NCBI GenBank assembly: GCA_001566295.1
Contig: KQ964249.1
Span: 558,001-622,000, forward strand
Direction of reading: 5' to 3'
DNA length: 64,000 nt
Source: Microdochium bolleyi
Taxonomy: Eukaryota; Ascomycota; Sordariomycetes; Xylariales; Microdochiaceae
In this document: one piece after another, positions 10,688 to 22,002 of the stretch
How the letters are laid out: the number at the start of each line of letters is the position of its first letter
How positions within the stretch are numbered: the first letter of the stretch is position 1
Notes under the pieces: generated by a model
Seen by the model: the letters and a program-made list of their open reading frames with translations, nothing else
The model's database searches: none
What the model was told of the DNA's origin: nothing
Position numbers and translations under genes: made by a program

Positions 10688-10695
10688 CTTATATA
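10688..10695 (-). promoter_or_regulatory. TATA box candidate for the 10503 gene
   Basis: TATATAAG on the minus strand, about 185 bases before the ATG at 10503. It is a near-perfect TATA match. The distance suggests a 5' UTR of roughly 150 bases, possibly spliced. Confidence 0.45.
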
Positions 10696-11463
10696 CAGGC
10701 GACGACTTTGTGAGCTTCCATCGTTGGACATCAGCCAGAGATCTTACACCTCAGCCCTTCAAGCCACGGAATGCTACCAAGTGGGACCTGACCTTGTTCT
10801 CAGCATGGGTTTTCGTAGGAACTCGGCGTTGCCAGGGCAAATCATTGGCGACCTTCAACTGCTTCCTATAGTGTGGCTAGGGCCTGGTGCAACGCTGATC
10901 CACTCTACGACAAAATTTCGACGTAAGACGGAGGAACCCCGAGCTTGACCTCCTCATACTGCCTATTGCTTTTCAGGCTGGAAACATACCCATGCTCCCT
11001 TTACTCTGGCATCAGACCAAGCCACCTCTATGCGAAGTCAGCATCGGCGAAATGAGAGGGGCATGCGACCTTCCTATGGTTGACTAGTCTGTGTGTGCTA
11101 CGGGACATGGAGCTTGGCCCTGGTAAGCCCTCATTACCTCCGCTGCATTGCTTCTCGCCTGCATCGCACTCCTGGCCACCAGTTGCATTGCGCATAGGGT
11201 TCTTTGTCTCCATGCAGCTCAGAGTCGGGGTAGCATTCTCTCAATTTAAACTTATTGGCTGTGTCCTTGTGGTCCAAACTGTTTCGTGCAACAGGCCAGC
11301 CCTTGAAGGACCTGTCCTTCACCATTGCCTACTGCAATATGTACGGTGGAACATCCATACAATATGATCTCGTATACCAGATAGCTAAAGCTAGGGATAG
11401 GATGACGATTCCCTTTGAAGATGATACCACCACCTGACTGGGAAGTTAGGATGCAACCAGCCC
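10696..11463. other. Intergenic, no gene seen
   Basis: About 770 bases between the small secreted protein and the 3' end of the Nif3-like gene. Only short frames without recognisable features are present. Confidence 0.5.
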
Positions 11464-11889
11464 TCAGAAGTCTTCCAGCTTATATACTTCGTATACTACC
11501 ACCTCATATGGATGTGCCCTGTATGCCAACAAATGTTAGCAACCTCGTTTCTGTCCGGGGCATGACTGCTGGAAGGCAAAGAGTGCTTACTTTTTCAGTG
11601 CGGCGACGACCTCACGCATCGTCTCCTCTCCGTTGACGATAGTCTCGATTCTAGCCTCTGGCAGTTCCTCGAGCTCGCCAGCCCGGCCGATGTGCGGCGT
11701 TGCCGTGTCGGCTGGGCGGAATTGGCCCGTGCCGAGCGTGGTGAAGCAGACATCGTTGTAGTGCGGGAAGCGGCCGGCTCCGGCGGCGAGGACTGCCGTC
11801 CGACAGGCTGCGGCGTCTGCCTGGGGAACGAAGAAGACGAGCTTGTACCGCACGCTCTGGGCAGTGCTTGAGGAGGCTGACGACTGCAT
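11464..11889 (-). CDS. Nif3/YqfO-like small protein
   Basis: Two exons, 11591-11889 and 11464-11518, separated by a 72-nt intron (11519-11590) with GTAAGC donor, GCTAACA branch site and ACAG acceptor. The join restores the frame through Lys100. The 117-residue product matches the free-standing Nif3-insert/YqfO family: YKLVFFVPQADAAACRTAV at the start, then FPHYNDVCFTTLGTGQFRP, HIGRAGELEELPEARIETI, and a short C-terminal HPYE...YKLEDF. The family is structurally related to CutA/PII-type trimers and its function is poorly known. One oddity is that the usual HPYEEPAY motif reads HPYEVVVY here, so one conserved Glu and the Pro are lost. It is divergent from the methyltransferase gene at 12374 and may share its 484-base promoter. 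Confidence 0.82.
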
Positions 11890-12373
11890 ATTGCCGAGTT
11901 CGTTATCTGCGATTTTGAGCTGCCCAGGAATAGCTGGATTGAGCTGATGACCGTGCGATAAGGGAAATGCTGGAACAATCTTGAGGGTTCATTCAATCAA
12001 CCACTTTGGGAAACAAGGCCATTTTGAGCGAGGGGGCCCCTTGGCTTGGAGTTCAGCTGACTTGACAACAAGGGCGTGCTCCGCCTTGTCAGGGCTACAC
12101 TAGTGACATAAAAGCTGCGCCTTTGCCCACTGTGGGCGCGTGGGAACTTCCCCCCTCTCCTCATCCTTCTCCGCTCGCAGCCAGCCCTGGAAGCCACAGA
12201 GAAAGACTGCAAGTCACTGCCAACCCTCCACGTTCTACGTGCGAAGATCAGGACTTGAGGCGGGCACGGCCAGGACCACACAGTAGTTTTAGCATCTCAG
12301 ACCAGATAGAATACAAGCCGCTCTGCCTTGCGCACCTAAGCACAAGACCTAGCACGACGCTCCTCAAGCCAAC
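11890..12373. promoter_or_regulatory. Divergent promoter region (Nif3-like / methyltransferase)
   Basis: 484 bases lie between two divergent start codons (11889 minus, 12374 plus). A CT-rich tract (about 12150-12180) and A/C-rich sequence just before the ATG at 12374 resemble fungal promoter and leader sequence. No specific binding site is claimed. Confidence 0.4.
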
Positions 12374-13123
12374 ATGTCTGCACCCAGCGATGACAGCACC
12401 GGCAATGCCCTGCCAGACAACATCAAGGCCCGCCTCAAGGCGTCCTACGACATCATCGCGCCGGCCTACAACAGCTGGACCATCCCCAACTCGGGGCAGC
12501 GCCTCCAGTACCTGGATAAGCTCACCGCGCTAGTCCCTCAGCTCAACGGCCATGGCGATAGTCGCGACACCACCACGACCACCACCAGCACAGCGTCGTC
12601 AACTGGTGCCAAGATACTGGAGCTTGGCTGCGGCTGTGGCGTGCCCGTCACGCAGAAGCTACTCGCCTACCCCAACTCCCACGTGCTCGCCAACGACATG
12701 TCGAGCACCCAGATCAAACTCGCCAAGGAGGCTCTTCTCGTCGACAACGCTCTACAGGACCGCATCGAGTTCCTCGAGGGCGACATGGCCGGCCTCTCCA
12801 TCGAGCCGGGCAGCCTCGACGCCGTCCTGGGGCTCTACAGCATCTTCCACCTGCCCCGTGCCGAGCAGCCCGCCATGCTCGGCAGGATCGCCGATTGGCT
12901 GAAGCCGGGGGGCTACTTTCTCGGCAACTTTGCGGGCGAGGAGGCCGAGGCCGTCGTCTTCGACAAGTGGCTCCACGACGACGGGTGGATGTTCTACAGC
13001 GGTCTCGGTGCGGAGGGCACGCTCGGCATGGTCCGCGACGCCGGGTTCGAGGTCATTGTCGGCGAGGTCAAGGAGGATGTGGTCAAGGCCGAGTTCTTGT
13101 GGGTGATTGCGCGGAAGCTGTGA
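12374..13123 (+). CDS. Class I SAM-dependent methyltransferase
   Basis: A single-exon gene for 249 residues, a normal length for a small class I methyltransferase. After a short N-terminal helical part (SYDIIAPAYNSWT, residues about 25-37) and a Thr/Ser-rich insert (about 64-78), motif I reads KILELGCGCGVPVTQ (residues 80-94). Next come an acidic motif II region (VLANDMSSTQIKLAKE), motif III with LEGDMAGLSI, and the post-motif LKPGGYFLGNF (about 178-188). The domain belongs to the Methyltransf_11/25 type, cytosolic with no signal peptide. The substrate cannot be read from the sequence. The start lies in a good context (CCAACATGTC). It faces away from the Nif3-like gene. Confidence 0.85.
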   Translation: MSAPSDDSTGNALPDNIKARLKASYDIIAPAYNSWTIPNSGQRLQYLDKLTALVPQLNGHGDSRDTTTTTTSTASSTGAKILELGCGCGVPVTQKLLAYPNSHVLANDMSSTQIKLAKEALLVDNALQDRIEFLEGDMAGLSIEPGSLDAVLGLYSIFHLPRAEQPAMLGRIADWLKPGGYFLGNFAGEEAEAVVFDKWLHDDGWMFYSGLGAEGTLGMVRDAGFEVIVGEVKEDVVKAEFLWVIARKL

Positions 13124-13639
13124 TCGCCCGTGCCCCTGCAACAATCTTCGGCGGCCCCAAGTCACGGCGAGCGAGAGCCTCCACTTTCGTGGGGCTTGTT
13201 CCGCAATCGGCAGCTATCACTCGGGTCCGGGATGGCGCTCGCAGATATCTGGCTATTGCATTCACGTCGATTGAGTGAGGAGCGAAGTCAGTAGTCAATC
13301 GTCAGATTTGTCGTCGAAGCTGAGGATGTACAGAGTTGGACATGGGTCATTCAACTGATTTAATTGGGCTTTCACATGTCCTTCAACAGGGCTACATTTA
13401 TGATTACGGGTGCTACGACCAGAAGGACGCGACAACAGAATAAAGTTGATATTACAAAGGGCGTCATTGGATTGACCCGTGATTTATGCATAAGTGAAGT
13501 GCCATTTGTGATCACAGGGGCGCTTCAATGGCCCGCATCTTCTAAGTTCTCACCCATTCACCAGCTCACAAACCCAGTGGGCATCAATAATATAATCACT
13601 CTCGAACATACTCCATATCCTGCTTCGGAGTCCTGACAC
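13124..13639. other. Convergent 3' region, no gene seen
   Basis: About 515 bases between the ends of two convergent genes. The region turns AT-richer and carries no recognisable coding signal. Confidence 0.5.
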
Positions 13640-14230
13640 CTACTGTGTCTCATCCGTCCGCTTCTTGAGACCCTCGTAGCGCCCCCGAATCGTCTCGCGG
13701 ACCCAGTACGTGCAGCCCCCCGCCGTGCGGAGGCGCACATCGTACGACTCCCACACGCAGCCGTGGAACTCGGGCCTCAGGCCGTTGTCGGACATGTAGC
13801 GGCGCCACCGCGACTCGACCGGCACGCCGTCGTCGTGGCCCGAAAATTCGCCGAGATGCTGCAGCACCCACGCGATGAAGGTGACGTCGGCGGTGCCGGC
13901 GTGGGGCTGCGTAACGCAGTCACGCTGGGTGCCGTGCTGGCCGGTTTCGCGCATCGTCCAGGCGTTCCAGAGCCCCAAGGCCCGCACGGTGGTGAAGCCG
14001 ATGTACTCGAGGACGTAGCGCGAGTCGGCCGTGTTCTTGGGCAGCGCGAGGGTCTGTCGCGGGGATGGGGAGGAATCGCTCGTGGCTATAAATCCAACTG
14101 TGTGAGTAACTTTCTCAGGGTTTTGTTGAGGTTGTGGTATGCACAACGCGACGGCCGGCATCGGTGCTGTATTAAGTTGATGCGGCGGTATTCCCGGGGG
14201 TTTTGGGGCGGGCATGAGCAACTCGTTCAT
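13640..14230 (-). CDS. Uncharacterised protein, possibly 5'-truncated by a nonsense codon
   Basis: From the ATG at 14230 this frame gives 196 residues. The C-terminal 130 residues (from about LALPKNTADSRYVLEYIG to YWVRETIRGRYEGLKKRTDE) have the composition of a real globular protein, rich in Trp, Tyr and charged residues. No family is recognised. The first 60 residues are Pro/Ala-rich and less convincing. The same reading frame continues upstream to an ATG at 14470 (MSDNRSNLDSVKDRDLTNV), interrupted only by a TAG just before 14279, with no GT donor available nearby to splice it out. Either the gene starts at 14230 or a longer protein of about 276 residues has acquired a nonsense codon. An intron inside the Pro-rich part is also possible. 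Confidence 0.45.
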   Translation of the reverse strand: MNELLMPAPKPPGIPPHQLNTAPMPAVALCIPQPQQNPEKVTHTVGFIATSDSSPSPRQTLALPKNTADSRYVLEYIGFTTVRALGLWNAWTMRETGQHGTQRDCVTQPHAGTADVTFIAWVLQHLGEFSGHDDGVPVESRWRRYMSDNGLRPEFHGCVWESYDVRLRTAGGCTYWVRETIRGRYEGLKKRTDETQ

Positions 14231-14470
14231 GGCTGGATTCTCAGCAGCCAGAATCGCTCCCTCAAAGATCTCGCTACTCTATTGTGATGATGTGGCAGTG
14301 GAGTTCTTGCTGTCGGCGGCGATCCGATGTCCATCTGCGAGGGCGGCTTGCTCCAAAATCAAGCCATGTCCGCGCGATGTCATTGCGAGTTCCGCCTTGC
14401 GCCACTCACGGGCGACGTTGGTGAGGTCCCGGTCCTTGACAGAGTCGAGGTTACTCCTGTTGTCGGACAT

Positions 14471-15452
14471 ATGGACGGGTGACGATGGTATTCTGCATGG
14501 GTGGGCGATAATTTCGACCGTGGATTCACAACTTGTGCGTTTGCTGAATGACCTAAAGACCTCAAGCCGAGAACATGACCTTTATGTGAGAGGCCTTGAG
14601 ATCCGCTATCACCTCAACTTTGATGCAGACAGATCCAAGTGTGTTTCCAAGTTTACGTGTCGGCAGGCTCTGGGGTGGATCAAACCTTACTCATCAATAC
14701 TCTACTCAGGCTCAGCACACACTGGCCTGGGCAGAGTGCGTAGCGGCTCGGTTGGATGCCTGGCTGGATCAGTAAGAGGCCCAGAAAACACTGCTTCGTG
14801 TATGGTCGAAGGTCGGTTACCAAGAGTGAGATGTCCGTGTGGCACGTAACAAAGTTTTCAACCACGGAAACCAAGGATGTCTTCCTCTCTTGGGCGTCAG
14901 GTGCACCATTCGTGATCATGCAGCCTTTCATATCTCGGGCGGCATCGGCTCCCTATAGCTTGCTCATGTGATGAGCGGCGATTGACAAAGCAAAAGTCAC
15001 AGACCACACGCGACACGGCTCTTCATCTCGAGTGGTGACGTATCCGCGTGGGAAGATCTCTTCTGCTTGTCATCTAGTCTAGGGAGTGATACAAAGTTCG
15101 CACAGGCGCTTGGAATAAGGCAGCAGATGGTACGCAATGCTCCGGTGTCGTTGCTGCCGTGCAGCGCTGAAGGCAGACTACCCTGGCTCGCCGACTATAA
15201 ACTCTTGGCGTGCGAGAGGCCCGCAGACACCTACAATCTCGAACACGCATGTTTGAGGTCGCTGGGATCAAGATCCGGCATGCAGAGTGTGAGGGATGGT
15301 TTGACGAGATCTTATTAATTCGTATATTTTGTGTGACCTTTGGCTGAGGCCCCCAAACACAAGAAAAACCGGTGCCCATGTGCAGTTAATGAGAGAAGTA
15401 CTAGTAGGGTATATACAAGCGGAAAAGCAACGAACGCGCGGAGAGGACATAT
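14471..15452. other. Intergenic, no gene seen
   Basis: About 980 bases between the uncharacterised ORF and the 3' end of the first rhodopsin-domain gene. Short frames only; no RNA gene or repeat was seen. Confidence 0.5.
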
Positions 15453-17024
15453 CTACACCCTCTCATCAGTTATCAGGAAGCTCCTCGTCACGACCACATT
15501 CTCGCTGCTCAGGCCCGTGCCTGACGACTGGAGTTCTTCCTGGCTGTCGTTGAGCGTGCGGTTCGTCACGGCGGGGCCGCCCTTCTTGCCGCTGCTGGGG
15601 CCAGACATCTTGGCTCCCGCGCTGGGCGGCGATGAGGACATGCTGAACCCTCCGCCATTGTGGCTGCTGTTGTTGTTGCCCCGGCTAACACCTCCGGCAG
15701 CACCTGCGCGGTGCATGTTTTTGTTGTTGTTGTGCATCGTGACGTCTTCCGGGTCACTGTCGAGCCCGTCCCACGAGCCGTTGCCGTCTTTCCGGACCGT
15801 GTGCCGGCTCGAGAGGCCGTACGCCTCGACCTGGCTCTTGTTGCCGTGCTGCTTGTTGTTCGTGCCGCCGAGCCCGCCGTTGCCGGAGTGCATGCCATTG
15901 GGGCCGTAGGGGCCGTCTGAGTAGGCCAGCTTGTTTGGGGTGCTGGTCGAGAGGCCCAGCTTCTGGCCCCATAGGCGCAGCAGTGGGCGTGTCGTTGCGA
16001 GGGATCCCGCGGTGATGGCGAGACCTTGCTCGACTGTGGACCAGATCGCAATGTCGACGGTGGCATCTGCAATAGAGGTTCGGGATTAGCGATCGTGGGA
16101 CACCAGAATGATCTCGTCTTATGACGCGCGATGCTGTGTTTTAACTCACAAAGGAAGTCCGGGTCTCTGAACGTCAACAGGTATGGGGAGCGCACGACAA
16201 GACCGGCACTAGCACTATACGACGAACAAGGGTTAGTTCTTTGCGCAGATCAGACAGAATAATGGGCATGTTGACTTGGCTTACATGGTACCCATTCCGA
16301 CGAGGGGAATCAACAGCATCTTGGACTTGCGGTCCATCTTCAAACTCGAGATGATCCACGCCGGCAGCAGGGCAAGAGTGAAGTCGGCAACAATGCTGCA
16401 GGCGCTGTACAGGTATGCAAGGGCGATGATGATCTCGACGTTGAGGCAGGTCCCCGAGCCGTCGCTGACGGGGCCGACCTGGCCGCGGCCGTAGCGCATC
16501 CAGTACTCAGGAATGGGGTTGCACTGGAAGAGCACGACGAAGAAGAAGGTGAAGCCGGCCACGATGCTGATGGCCACGGCGGCCCAGATGATCCAGGTGT
16601 GCATGCGGCGGACGGTGACGCGGGCGAGGAAGAAGCCGATGGACACCTTGGACACAATCATAGTGATGGCGTAGAAGAGCTGGCAGATGAACCAGTGGCT
16701 GATGGCCTTTTCGATGTTCTCATCCGACAGCTCGCGGTGATGTTGGCCGGTGCCGTAGGCGACTCCCGTGAGGGAGAACGAGATGTAGATGATGAAGCTG
16801 ATCTACGATGATAGGGCAATGGCCCGAGTCAGTACAACAGCGATCTGGAAGGAGGGCAGCGTGCTGCAACTTACGGCAGCGGCGACCATCAGCCAGTCGT
16901 CTAGGCCAAAGGCCTTGACCATCCTGATGCGCACATAGCATCTGAGAATCGTCGCAATCACAGCGAGAGTCAGGAACAGGGTGTTGACCCCGATCAGTTG
17001 CGGGCCGCGGTTCTCGACAGCCAT
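15453..17024 (-). CDS. Rhodopsin-domain integral membrane protein A (Pth11/SAT4-like)
   Basis: Four exons: 16875-17024, 16285-16802, 16150-16214 and 15453-16066. The introns have GTAAGT, GTAAGC and GTGAGT donors and AG acceptors, and the summed exons give 448 residues with no frame break. The protein has the seven-helix fungal rhodopsin-domain layout: DDWLMVAAA at the helix 1-2 boundary, YGTGQHH in the first loop, QLFYAITMIVSKVSIGFFLARV, a Cys-containing loop (FQCNPIPEYW), then DIAIWSTVEQGLAITAGS before the last helix. A long cytosolic tail of about 170 residues follows, rich in Gly, Asn and Ser. Proteins of this group include receptor-like Pth11 relatives; ligand and coupling are unknown. 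It lacks an N-terminal CFEM domain. The paralogue B lies about 14 kb downstream on the same strand. Confidence 0.85.
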
Positions 17025-20000
17025 CACGTCGTCGCTGGCAAGAAGTCGTCGTCGTGGATGTCGCTCTGTTCGAACCTTCGACAAGGAGAATCGTTGTTAC
17101 CGTTGAGCAGAACCACAGGACCGAAACCTCAGAACAGAAAGAGATTCGCAGATTCAGCCCAGGTGGAGAGCGCCCATCGATGGAGAAGTAGGGCGGGCCG
17201 TTTGACATATGAACTACTAGAAACTTGGCATTGCCTCTCACAAGGAAATCCCCGGTCGTAGCTCGTGCAACCAGAAGGGTCTGATCGTCCTCGTCTTCCA
17301 TGGTCGCCACCGGTAGTGGACTCTCCTCCGTACCATCTCCACCAGTCGACATCTGTGCTAGCCAGGAACAGGGAAGGCTTTCCCCAATTCTTTCTGGCTT
17401 CAGTGCCATATGGATGGCAAGCATGCCAGGCACAGCGTGGCACCCACGACAACTTGGGCTCGCGGACCTCGTAGCGGCGCCGGTGCTCGGCTGGGTCCTT
17501 GCTAGTGCCGCAAAGGGTCGCGTGGCCTGGTCGGGAGCTGCGGAGTTGTCCGAAAACTGGCCTGGCCCCGCCGGCGGTTACCCCTGACACGGGCGGGTCT
17601 CGCGGAGGCGGCGAGCTGTCGCCGGCCGCGCTTGAACGGTCAAGTATTGCTTCATGTGGCTGCCAGCTGGAGCGAGTGAGGCAACGGGTGGCTCGGGGGG
17701 GTCGCCGGTGCTGCCCACGGCAAGACATCCCTGTGCTTGCCGCGTGAGTGGTCCGGGGTCTTTTACAGAATGCGTCTGTCCTACGTAAACGATGGAGGTT
17801 TACCGCAGGGGTTCCGTCTCCTCGGTGTCTTTCCCGCAGAAAAGTGGCAAAGATGAAGGCCTGCACCCTGGTGAATATAGTTGCAGGGTCAAGGGGTGTG
17901 AGGCCCCAAGAGGAAACGATTGCATAGCGCTGCTTGTCTCACACGTTGCAGAGGCAGGGCCCCAGCCTGATGATACCAAGTGTGCGTAATTGTGCGGAGT
18001 ACATGAACATGATTTCAAATCTGCGTGGACATTTCTGTGGAGAATGTCAGAATTCCGGCAAAACTTATGTCCTCTCCAACTGGAGATGGGCAAAATACCG
18101 TCGTTGAAGGGACAGACCATCATCATACGTGTTGGCAGGGCTGATGCCATCTGCCATGCGCACGTTCTCTAGCATCTCAGCTAATATCCTTGACTCCACT
18201 GTCGAGGACCGTCTCACCCTCTTGTTCTCGCCAGCGCTGTACTCCGTAGTGGTGCCATACTTGGCGAGTACCTACCCTCGCCTACATTGCGATCACCAGT
18301 CTTGGTATGGGTGGAACTGCTAGTTTGGGGACCAGTTCCGCTTTTCATCGGTAGTCGCGGAAGCTCTGGGCACTATGACATCGCTGGCTCCCCCTGCATC
18401 TTGTTGCTTCAGGCAGCTCGAACACGCTAAAATAGGCTGGAGCTGGGGTCCCATGAACTGGACTCGTGGTGTACCAGCTTCAGGACGAGCCAGGACAAGG
18501 TCTAGAAGCCTGCCTGCTCGGCCTCGGCACTTTGGCCCGGTAGACGCAGGGGCAAGTACCGAACCAGTGAGTGCTGGCCGGGTGGGAGGCCGGCTCTCCT
18601 GACGTGGTAGAAGATGACTGCATTGACCACTCCTATTAATGCTGCTCACTCACTGTGTCTGTGCATCCTGATATTTCGAGGGCGGTCTGGTCTTCATTGC
18701 AAGAGCCTCATCTTTCATCCTCAACGGCTTTTGTTACGTAGTAAGCTGCTCAGGCCCCTGAGTGGGGGGGCCGCCGTTGCTGTCATCCAGTCTTCTGGCA
18801 CACACCAGTCCGTGCGGCACAGATTACCTCTAGATTTCCTCCAATGCGCTGCCTATTGCCGAGCCTACTCGCATTGCCGTTTCTCGCGCTACTGCGCCTT
18901 GTCTCCAATGTGGAATTGCCGATACTATGCATACTCGGTAATGACCAACGGCTAGCGCAACAGTGACTCTCTAGCGCTGCCTCCGCCTACTCCTATTGCA
19001 AGTGTCGACTCGGGGAATCTCCTGCGTGTGTGCCTTAGCACATGTTTGGGGCGAACCAGGGAGGGTCTTCATTCCTGGAGCCATTCGTCCGTTTGGGCTA
19101 CAGCCTGTCAGGTCGGCGCGCGGAAGTTTTCTTGCGGCTGGGCTGTCCGGAAGGACTACCGGTACCCGTGTGTGTGCCACTCTTGAGTCATGGAACTGCA
19201 TGGTGCAAAAGCTGTAGCAACACAAGAGTGGCGGAGATTTGTAGACTGCACACAAGACATGTTTCGTTTGGAGTCAGGGAGCTGATGCACCTCCCAGGGG
19301 AAAGAAGACAAAACAGCAATTGCATTTCGGCGGCGCGACTTCGGGCATCGTGGTTCTTGGTAACCATTAACAGATCCACATTCACAGATGCCATCTCCAT
19401 CGTCACGCTGTGATGGGACCTCGGGCGGCGCAGAGATGCATTGTGAGAAGGTCGTACGACCATCCATCCACCTTGGCATCGTTAGTTCCACGGCTGCATC
19501 ACTCTTGCGAAGCCGCTGCTGTGCCTCAATGGAGGTGGACCGGATAACAGACACACGAGCCCTCGCCTCCTCCTTCCTCTCCTTCGTCCTGGGCCTTTCA
19601 TTTCTCCACCGGGCTGGCATGAACCACACAGACAGGCCCACCACAGTCCACAGAATTTCCTTCTCCCGCATGAATCGAACACTTGCCAGCATATCCACAA
19701 CCGGGCTCCTTTCTCCGCATCCTAGTATTTTCGTCCGTAGCAACGCCTCCGCAATGCACGTTGGACTAAGCGAAGGCTGACGCCAGGGGTACTAAGCGAG
19801 CTCCCTACAGGTCGCCATTCGTGCAGCTACCGTTTTGTTTTGGTCTTCTTATTCAGCGAAATTGCAGCCGAGAAGTGGTGGGCGCTTACCACGAGGGGTT
19901 CCCCATGGTAAGGAGGTGCAGCGGTAGACCCGCCTCGGCAGTGTGCTCAGGAACAGAGACGAAGGCCCCGGGGTGCAGCTCTCGAGGGCTTAGCACTGAG

Positions 20001-20397
20001 CGTAGTTGTCATTGGCCTCGCGAGCGTAGACGGAACGAGCCGTGCCCAGGCCTGCTCATTGTCATCTGCATACTGGCGCAACTGCGGTTGAGGGGTCAAC
20101 GCTGGCACCCACCGTAAGCCGCATGCTATATTGGTAGCACGAGCTTTCATTCTGGGTTATGAACCATGACCTGGCCTCCGGGAGCGAGCACTTGTTACAA
20201 ATCTGAAGCAAGCTGCCATCATGGTGGATTGTTAGAAATAATGGACTATATGGCTGTACTAGCACTGTACTGCTACAGACTTGGTTTTGACGCCACTTGT
20301 GGTTCAGTGGTCAAATTCTACGTGGATCCGCGTATCATCAAAACTCGACTGTCAAGTGTCTGCTTCACATTACCCACCACCACTAGATTTCGGTTCT
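17025..20397. other. Gene-poor stretch, nothing recognised
   Basis: About 3.4 kb between rhodopsin-domain gene A and the kinase pseudogene. A minus-strand frame around 17129-17866 lies directly upstream of gene A, is rich in Arg/Ser/Pro and looks like chance. A minus-strand frame around 19156-19692 has one hydrophobic run but no other support. Confidence 0.5.
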
Positions 20398-22002
20398 TCA
20401 TTCAGCCTTCGGCTCTGAGACCCATGGATGCATCAGGATCTGATATGAATCGAGTCGTTCCTCGGGAAGCCAGCGGAGCAGTCCGCGGATAAAATCCAGG
20501 AACCTCTTCTTGTCCTCGCCCTCAAGTGAGCCTTCAAGAACTTCAAATGTATACTCTGTGGACAGCGCGACGGAACCTCTCCATTTGCCTATAGTAAACC
20601 AAGCATATTAGCACAGGAAACAGTATGCTTAAGGAGGGAAGGGTTGCAGGCTCTACACGGATATAGCTGCATGTACTTACCGTCTTTGTCCCAATACTTG
20701 CAACATTCTGGGCTTCTCTCCATGAACTCGGCAGGGGGAGGACCCAGGAGGGCAGTCAAGACCGCAAGATGAATGACGTCGTTCTGTTCGGGATCCTCGA
20801 GGTCGTACGTACCGGTAAGGCCTTGAGGCTCAAGGAGGCTCCACGCCTAGGGCAAGACAACTTATCAGATTCTGTACAGTCTGCCAGCAAAGGTAATGGG
20901 CGCAGGGCCTTACCAGTATTCCGACACTCCACAAGTCCACCGCATGATCCCAGCGCATACCCAAGATGACCTCTGGCGCTCTGTATGAGAGAGGCATAAT
21001 GGGACCCTCGTGCTCGTCGCCGATCCGGGCCTCTCCGAGATCGCAGAGGTGGACTGGGGCGAGGCTGGCAACGATATACCGCGTCTGGTGGATGGTGACT
21101 CCATCGATGATCTTGCGGGCAGAGGGCTTGGCCATCTCCGTCTCTTCGAAAATCTCAAGCGCCGACTCGTCCTGGACCCCAAAGAGGAGGTTGCCGGCGT
21201 GGATATCTGACGGTCCCAAAGCTTAGTCTGCCGTGCTGTGGTTACTAAAGGCCACCCGAGGCGACTCACCAGTGTGCGTTATGTTCGCAATGCCGTGCAG
21301 GAAGTTGAGCGAGGTAGAGAGCTCCACGGGAGCCATTATGACGACTGCCCGGTTAAAAACCAGCCTACGCTGTATCGACTGGAAGTGCCTGAGGCTGGCC
21401 CCCAGTGGCGGGAAGATAAAGACCTGGTGCAGGCCACGCACGCCCTCGAGCAGGAAAGTGTCCCTGATCGTTCTGATGCTGTTGAGGCCAGGATGGTCGT
21501 TTGCGTCGACCGTCTTGAGGTAGTCATTGATCTCGAGCTCCCGATTGGCCGTTATTGGGTAGATGTGGACCTTGAGGGTCACAAAGCGGTCATGCCTAAT
21601 GACCAAAGACCATCAGCGAGAGGCGGTGCCCATAGAAGACCAAGGAAAGAGTAGGTGGACTTATAGCAAGTCGCGGGCGAGCCATGCGGTCGCTGTGGTG
21701 CCCTAGCCCAGCTTGATAACGACCTGGTAGCGGTCTCGAAGGACCTGACCGAGGGTGATTGGATCGAAGAGGTCTCTCGTGTAAAACGGCAGCTTTTCCT
21801 CTTCGAACTTGACCGAGGAGTCGATGAGCTCGAAGCCAGTGGTGGGGAACGCGCGGGGAACCAGCGGTAGCCTGGGTGCCTCGGATGAGACTGCGCGCAC
21901 AGAAGTGGCCATAATGCCCAAACGTGGCGGCCCGGAGGGATGGGTGCGGAGGGCAGAGGATGCCTGGCGCGGCAGACGACGCGAGTGCACAAGTCGCTTC
22001 AT
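20398..22002 (-). pseudogene. SRPK-like protein kinase, disrupted by nonsense codon and lost splice donor
   Basis: Five exons: 21665-22002, 21270-21595, 20914-21206, 20681-20846 and 20398-20588. They sum to 438 in-frame codons of an SR-protein-kinase-like enzyme. Visible parts are the glycine loop (codons 97-106), the ATP lysine in FVTLKVHI, a catalytic loop HTDIHAGNLL in place of HRD, the DLGEA metal-binding motif, YRAPEVILG, and the C-lobe end PEERLDSYQILMHPW. Three of the four introns have clean GT-AG ends. Two lesions break it. Codon 100 in the glycine loop is TAG (21703-21705), where relatives carry an aromatic residue. The first intron begins ATAAGT instead of GTAAGT (donor at 21664). 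Both fit a TpG to TpA change. Everything else is intact, so the loss looks recent. Active SRPKs phosphorylate SR splicing factors. Confidence 0.8.

Noticed and set aside
19156..19692. Minus-strand frame with one hydrophobic run
   Set aside because: The first real ATG is internal, there is only one possible membrane segment, no family is recognised and no partner exons were found. Too weak to call.
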